DNA of 64,000 nucleotides from assembly GCF_022012295.1 (NCBI RefSeq), contig NZ_JAKLTN010000002.1, positions 62,001-126,000 on the forward strand. Reading direction: 5' to 3'. The notes beneath the pieces were generated by a model that saw nothing but the letters and a program-made list of their open reading frames with translations, was not told the DNA's origin and did no database searches. Source of the DNA: Dechloromonas hankyongensis. GTDB taxonomy: Bacteria; Pseudomonadota; Gammaproteobacteria; Burkholderiales; Rhodocyclaceae. Below are positions 61,038-64,000 of the stretch, piece after piece (within the stretch, counting starts at the first letter, position 1; every line of letters starts with the position of its first letter). Made by a program: the position numbers and the translations under genes.

Positions 61038-62579
61038 CTAGAGTGCCAGGATGGTGTCGGCCGCCTGGAAGGGAAGCTTGATGCAGAAGGTGCTGCCCTG
61101 ACCGGGCTGGCTGCTGACCGTGATTCGGCCGCCGTGGTTGTCGATGATGTCGCGGGCGATGGACAGACCGAGCCCGGTACCGATGCCGCGCGGTTTGGTG
61201 GTGTAGAAGCTTTCGAATATGCGGGGCAGCACATCGGGCGAAATGCCGGTTCCGGTGTCGGCGATTTCAATGCCGATCTCGTTGGCTTCCGCCCAGCTGC
61301 GGACGACGATGCGCCCCTGTTCGGGGATGGCCTGCGCGGCGTTGGTGATCAGATTGAGGAATACCTGGTTCAGTTGCGACAGGTTGCATGGGAATTTTGG
61401 TAATTTGCCATATTTCTCAATTATCTGTATGCGCGGCGGAATCGAGCTGCGGGCGATGTAGATGACCGTTTTCAGTGCGGCATTGAGGTCGGCATCGGCC
61501 ACCTTGCTGCGGTCGAGGCGGGTGAAGTCCCGCAGATTGCCGACCAGCTCGCGCATTTGCTCGAGGCCGGCGAGAACGTCCTCGAGCATCAGGATCAGGT
61601 CCTTGATCTCGTCGCCGCGAAAGGACAGCTGGCGGAGCGCCGCGCAGGAATGGCCGAGGTCGAGGGTGACCCGGCCCCGTTCGGGCGGCAGTTTCTTGAC
61701 CAGTTCGCTCAGGCGGGCGGCCACCAGCAGGGGCGTGGCCAGCTCCTTCAGGTAGGAAATGGTCAGGTTGATGTTGCTGTGCGAAAAACCGATCGGCGTG
61801 TTGAGCTGGTGCGTGACACCGGCGACGAGTTGGCCCAGTTCGGCCATCTTTTCGGTTTGCGCGAGTTGCTGCTGGGCGCTCAGTTTTTCCTGCGATTGCT
61901 GCTGGATGATGTTCTGGGCGCGGCGAACGATGAGGTACAGGGCGCCGAAGAGCAGGGCGAGCGCGCCGCCGACCATCAGTGCGAGCTGAATCTCGGTACG
62001 CCGCAGTTCGGCCAGAAAGGGCGTGGCATCGGAATAGATTTCGAAGACGCCGGCCGGTGTGCCCCGATTGGCATCATATTGCGGGATGTAGCTCTGGATC
62101 AGGTCGCGATTCTCGACCTCTTGCTCGAAGGTGCTGAAGCGCGCCTTGTGCACCAGTTCGGTTCGCGTCTGCCCGGACATGGCGCCGACAAATCCGGGAT
62201 TGCCGCTCTTGTCCTCGCCGATCTGCTCCAGTTCGGACGAATAGACGGTGCGGCCGGCCGGGTCGTAGACCTTGATCTTGTAGGTGGCGCTGCCACGCAT
62301 CAGCGCCACGACATCGCCGTGAATTTCCCAGATACGGGAATTGTTTTTCAGATCCTGAGAGTCTTTTCCGTCGGACTCGTTCAGCAAGGCCGAAAAATGA
62401 CGCCGCCACAGCGCGTTGGCAAACACCGTGCTGAGATTGGTGTTGCCGGCTTCCTGCTGCTGCAACATGCGGGAAAGCGCCATGTCGCGATAGTAGTAGC
62501 CCAAGGCTCCGCCGACCGCGACGAAAAAAACGAGGCTGGTCAGAGTAAAGTGACGGACAAGAGGAAAGGGCATCGGCAA
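61038..62579 (-). CDS. Sensor histidine kinase with HQ-type H-box
   Basis: The 513-residue protein has membrane segments at about 12-28 and 193-215 around a periplasmic sensor of some 160 residues, then a coiled segment. A HisKA-like domain follows with the phospho-acceptor in GVTHQLNTPIGF, then a HATPase_c domain (NQVFLNLITNAAQAIPEQG, DTGTGISPDVLPRIF, GIGTGLGLSIARDIIDNHGG). The Glu that normally follows the histidine is Gln. It begins the kinase-receiver-cytochrome operon, with a 17-base gap to the receiver. No good ribosome-binding site was seen. Confidence 0.9.
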   Translation of the reverse strand: MPMPFPLVRHFTLTSLVFFVAVGGALGYYYRDMALSRMLQQQEAGNTNLSTVFANALWRRHFSALLNESDGKDSQDLKNNSRIWEIHGDVVALMRGSATYKIKVYDPAGRTVYSSELEQIGEDKSGNPGFVGAMSGQTRTELVHKARFSTFEQEVENRDLIQSYIPQYDANRGTPAGVFEIYSDATPFLAELRRTEIQLALMVGGALALLFGALYLIVRRAQNIIQQQSQEKLSAQQQLAQTEKMAELGQLVAGVTHQLNTPIGFSHSNINLTISYLKELATPLLVAARLSELVKKLPPERGRVTLDLGHSCAALRQLSFRGDEIKDLILMLEDVLAGLEQMRELVGNLRDFTRLDRSKVADADLNAALKTVIYIARSSIPPRIQIIEKYGKLPKFPCNLSQLNQVFLNLITNAAQAIPEQGRIVVRSWAEANEIGIEIADTGTGISPDVLPRIFESFYTTKPRGIGTGLGLSIARDIIDNHGGRITVSSQPGQGSTFCIKLPFQAADTILAL

Positions 62580-62691
62580 ATAAAAAAAATAAGAGAACTA
62601 AAAAATACGTCTTTAGTCATAGATAATGATATGCATCGTTTGTGCCAGTTTTTTGGCGATGCTGTTCAGCTGTCAGGCAAAGGGGGGCAAC

Positions 62692-63567
62692 ATGAGGTCC
62701 ATACGGCTGCAGGCCTTTATTGCGGGGGGCATGCTTCTGCTGTTGCTGCTGCCCATCTGTGTCATGAAGAACATCGAGCATCAGCGGCGCTACGAGGCTC
62801 GGGATATTGCCCAGGCTTTTGCCTTTCGGCTCACGGCGCGTTTCAACGAGGCGGCCGGCGCGGTCTATCTGGTGTCGGTCGCCGTCGACCGTCGCTCGGG
62901 ACAGATCAATCGATTCGATGAGGTGGCCGAAGAGTTGCTCGGCGAGTTTCCGCTGCTCAGGGCGCTGGAACTCGCTCCCGGCGGCGTGATCAGGCACGTT
63001 TACCCGATCCGCGGCAACGAGGTGATCATCGGGCACGACCTGCTGGTGGACAAGACCCGCAACCGCGAGGTGCATCTGGCGCATGCCCGCCGGCAGATGA
63101 CCGTGGCCGGACCCCTGGCCCTGCGCCAGGGCGGTACCGGGGTGTTGGCGCGCTATCCGCTCTATCAGGCCGGCAGCGACGGCCGTCCGCGTTTCTGGGG
63201 CTTGTCGATCGGCGTCATCGATTATCCCGGCCTGATCCAGAGCGCCGGCGATTCGGAATTCGAGCGCCGGGGTTTCAATTATCAGATCTGCTGGATACCG
63301 ATCGGCGAGACCCAGTGCAAGGAGGCGAGCGGCGAGCCGGTCGCCCTCGACGATCGGGCGATCAGCCTGAAGATCGGGCCGGCCCAGGCCGACTGGCGGC
63401 TGCTCGTGACGCGGCGCGACGGCTGGCTGTCCCGTTTTGAAATCCTGCTCATGCTGCTGGCCATGCTGCCGCCGGCCATCCTGCTCGGCCGCTGGGTGTG
63501 GCATACCGTCCGGGCGACGAGTGTGGCCGATGCCGATAGCAACAGCTCATCGGCGCCGGCCGGATAG
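62692..63567 (+). CDS. CHASE-domain membrane protein without output domain
   Basis: The 291-residue protein has membrane segments at about 10-26 and 249-268 around a periplasmic CHASE domain (LELAPGGVIRHVYPIRGNEVIIGHDLL, AGPLALRQGGTGVLARYPLY, RFWGLSIGVI). It ends 20 residues behind the second segment with a Ser/Ala-rich tail, so no kinase or GGDEF domain follows. A run of Gs before the ATG at 62692 could serve as ribosome-binding site. The sensor is a clear relative of the one in the kinase at 52624-54591. It may signal through a partner. Its 3' end overlaps the EAL gene by 21 bases. Confidence 0.85.
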   Translation: MRSIRLQAFIAGGMLLLLLLPICVMKNIEHQRRYEARDIAQAFAFRLTARFNEAAGAVYLVSVAVDRRSGQINRFDEVAEELLGEFPLLRALELAPGGVIRHVYPIRGNEVIIGHDLLVDKTRNREVHLAHARRQMTVAGPLALRQGGTGVLARYPLYQAGSDGRPRFWGLSIGVIDYPGLIQSAGDSEFERRGFNYQICWIPIGETQCKEASGEPVALDDRAISLKIGPAQADWRLLVTRRDGWLSRFEILLMLLAMLPPAILLGRWVWHTVRATSVADADSNSSSAPAG

Positions 63568-64000
63568 ATTGATCAGCTGGCTGCCGCTCGCGGTGGGAAG
63601 CTGCTCGGGGAGCGCATAGGCCGGGGTACGGGCGACCAGTTCCTCGAATTCGATGGCCGGGATGGGGCGCGAGAAGTAATAGCCCTGCAGGATGTCGACG
63701 CCGTTGTCGCGGAGCAGGGCGAGTTGCGCCGTATCCTCGACACCTTCGGCGATGATCTCGAAGCCCAGGGTATGGCCCATGGCGACGATGGCCTTGATGA
63801 TGGCCTGGGCGTTCTGGTCGGCCGCCGCATTCATCACGAAGCTGCGGTCGATCTTCAGGGTATCGAGCGGGAAGCTGTTCAGGTAGCTCAGGCTGGAGTA
63901 GCCGGTACCGAAATCGTCGATCGATAGGCGGATGCCGAGATCCTTGAGCCGGTTCAAGGTGCGGATGCCGAGTTCGCTGTCGTGCATGATCGAGCTTTCG
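63547..64000 (-). CDS. EAL-domain protein, C-terminal part (5' end outside window)
   Basis: The frame stays open to the window edge, so only the last 150 or so residues are visible. They form the second half of an EAL phosphodiesterase domain with all motifs intact: ESSIM, SIDDFGTGYSSLSYLNSFPLDTLKIDRSFV, IAEGVED and QGYYFSRPIP. This suggests an active cyclic-di-GMP phosphodiesterase, unlike the damaged EAL domain at 56894-59326. N-terminal domains cannot be judged. Confidence 0.93.
   Translation of the reverse strand, partial: ESSIMHDSELGIRTLNRLKDLGIRLSIDDFGTGYSSLSYLNSFPLDTLKIDRSFVMNAAADQNAQAIIKAIVAMGHTLGFEIIAEGVEDTAQLALLRDNGVDILQGYYFSRPIPAIEFEELVARTPAYALPEQLPTASGSQLINLSGRRR

Overview
The window looks like a chromosomal segment of a Betaproteobacterium, most likely of the Rhodocyclaceae (Dechloromonas/Azonexus-like). 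This is an inference from the high GC content, the gene order gyrA-serC-pheA-hisC-tyrA ... aroA·cmk-rpsA-ihfB-lapA-lapB-ugd-rfaE1-hldD-cysM, the fused aroA-cmk gene, and the many c-type cytochrome, hemerythrin and cyclic-di-GMP signalling genes. No phage, insertion sequence, CRISPR array or rRNA was seen. One tRNA gene (Ser, anticodon CGA) is present.

Layout. 1-7.6 kb: end of an amidohydrolase gene (mtaD-like), then gyrA and an aromatic amino acid/serine/histidine block (serC, pheA, hisC, tyrA). 7.6-20.6 kb: a glycan assembly cluster (galE, flippase, methyltransferase, three GT4 glycosyltransferases, asnB-like amidotransferase, and a pglA-C-D-E-F-like run that predicts a diacetamido-sugar (bacillosamine type) start of the glycan). 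The middle of this cluster is clearly lower in GC, and both composition switches fall inside genes (galE and the 4,6-dehydratase). The cluster separates tyrA from aroA. 20.7-33.8 kb: aroA·cmk, rpsA, ihfB, lapAB, ugd, heptose genes, cysM, a PolB-type exonuclease, ppa, nadE, glnB and a small protein of unknown function. 34-41.6 kb: Smr protein, trxB, CRP-like regulator, ftsK, lolA, a hydrolase and a methyltransferase. 41.9-48.4 kb: DUF4256 protein, rarA, DUF4126 protein, orphan NosR-like protein, serS.

48.4-64 kb: mltF, tRNA-Ser, bioB, then a dense redox-signalling region: an operon of a small protein, a bacteriohemerythrin and an EF-hand protein; a CHASE-type histidine kinase; a protein that looks like a radical SAM/SPASM enzyme whose three cluster cysteines are replaced; a HiPIP; a membrane GGDEF/EAL protein with a CXXCH heme c motif in its periplasmic sensor and a damaged EAL site; a histidine kinase - tandem receiver - triheme cytochrome c operon; a CHASE-only membrane protein; and the end of another EAL protein.

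The two observations I would look at first are the pseudo radical SAM/SPASM protein (54675-56165) and the fact that its N-terminal helical region matches the stand-alone 114-residue protein behind glnB (33801-34145), which suggests a shared, undescribed domain.
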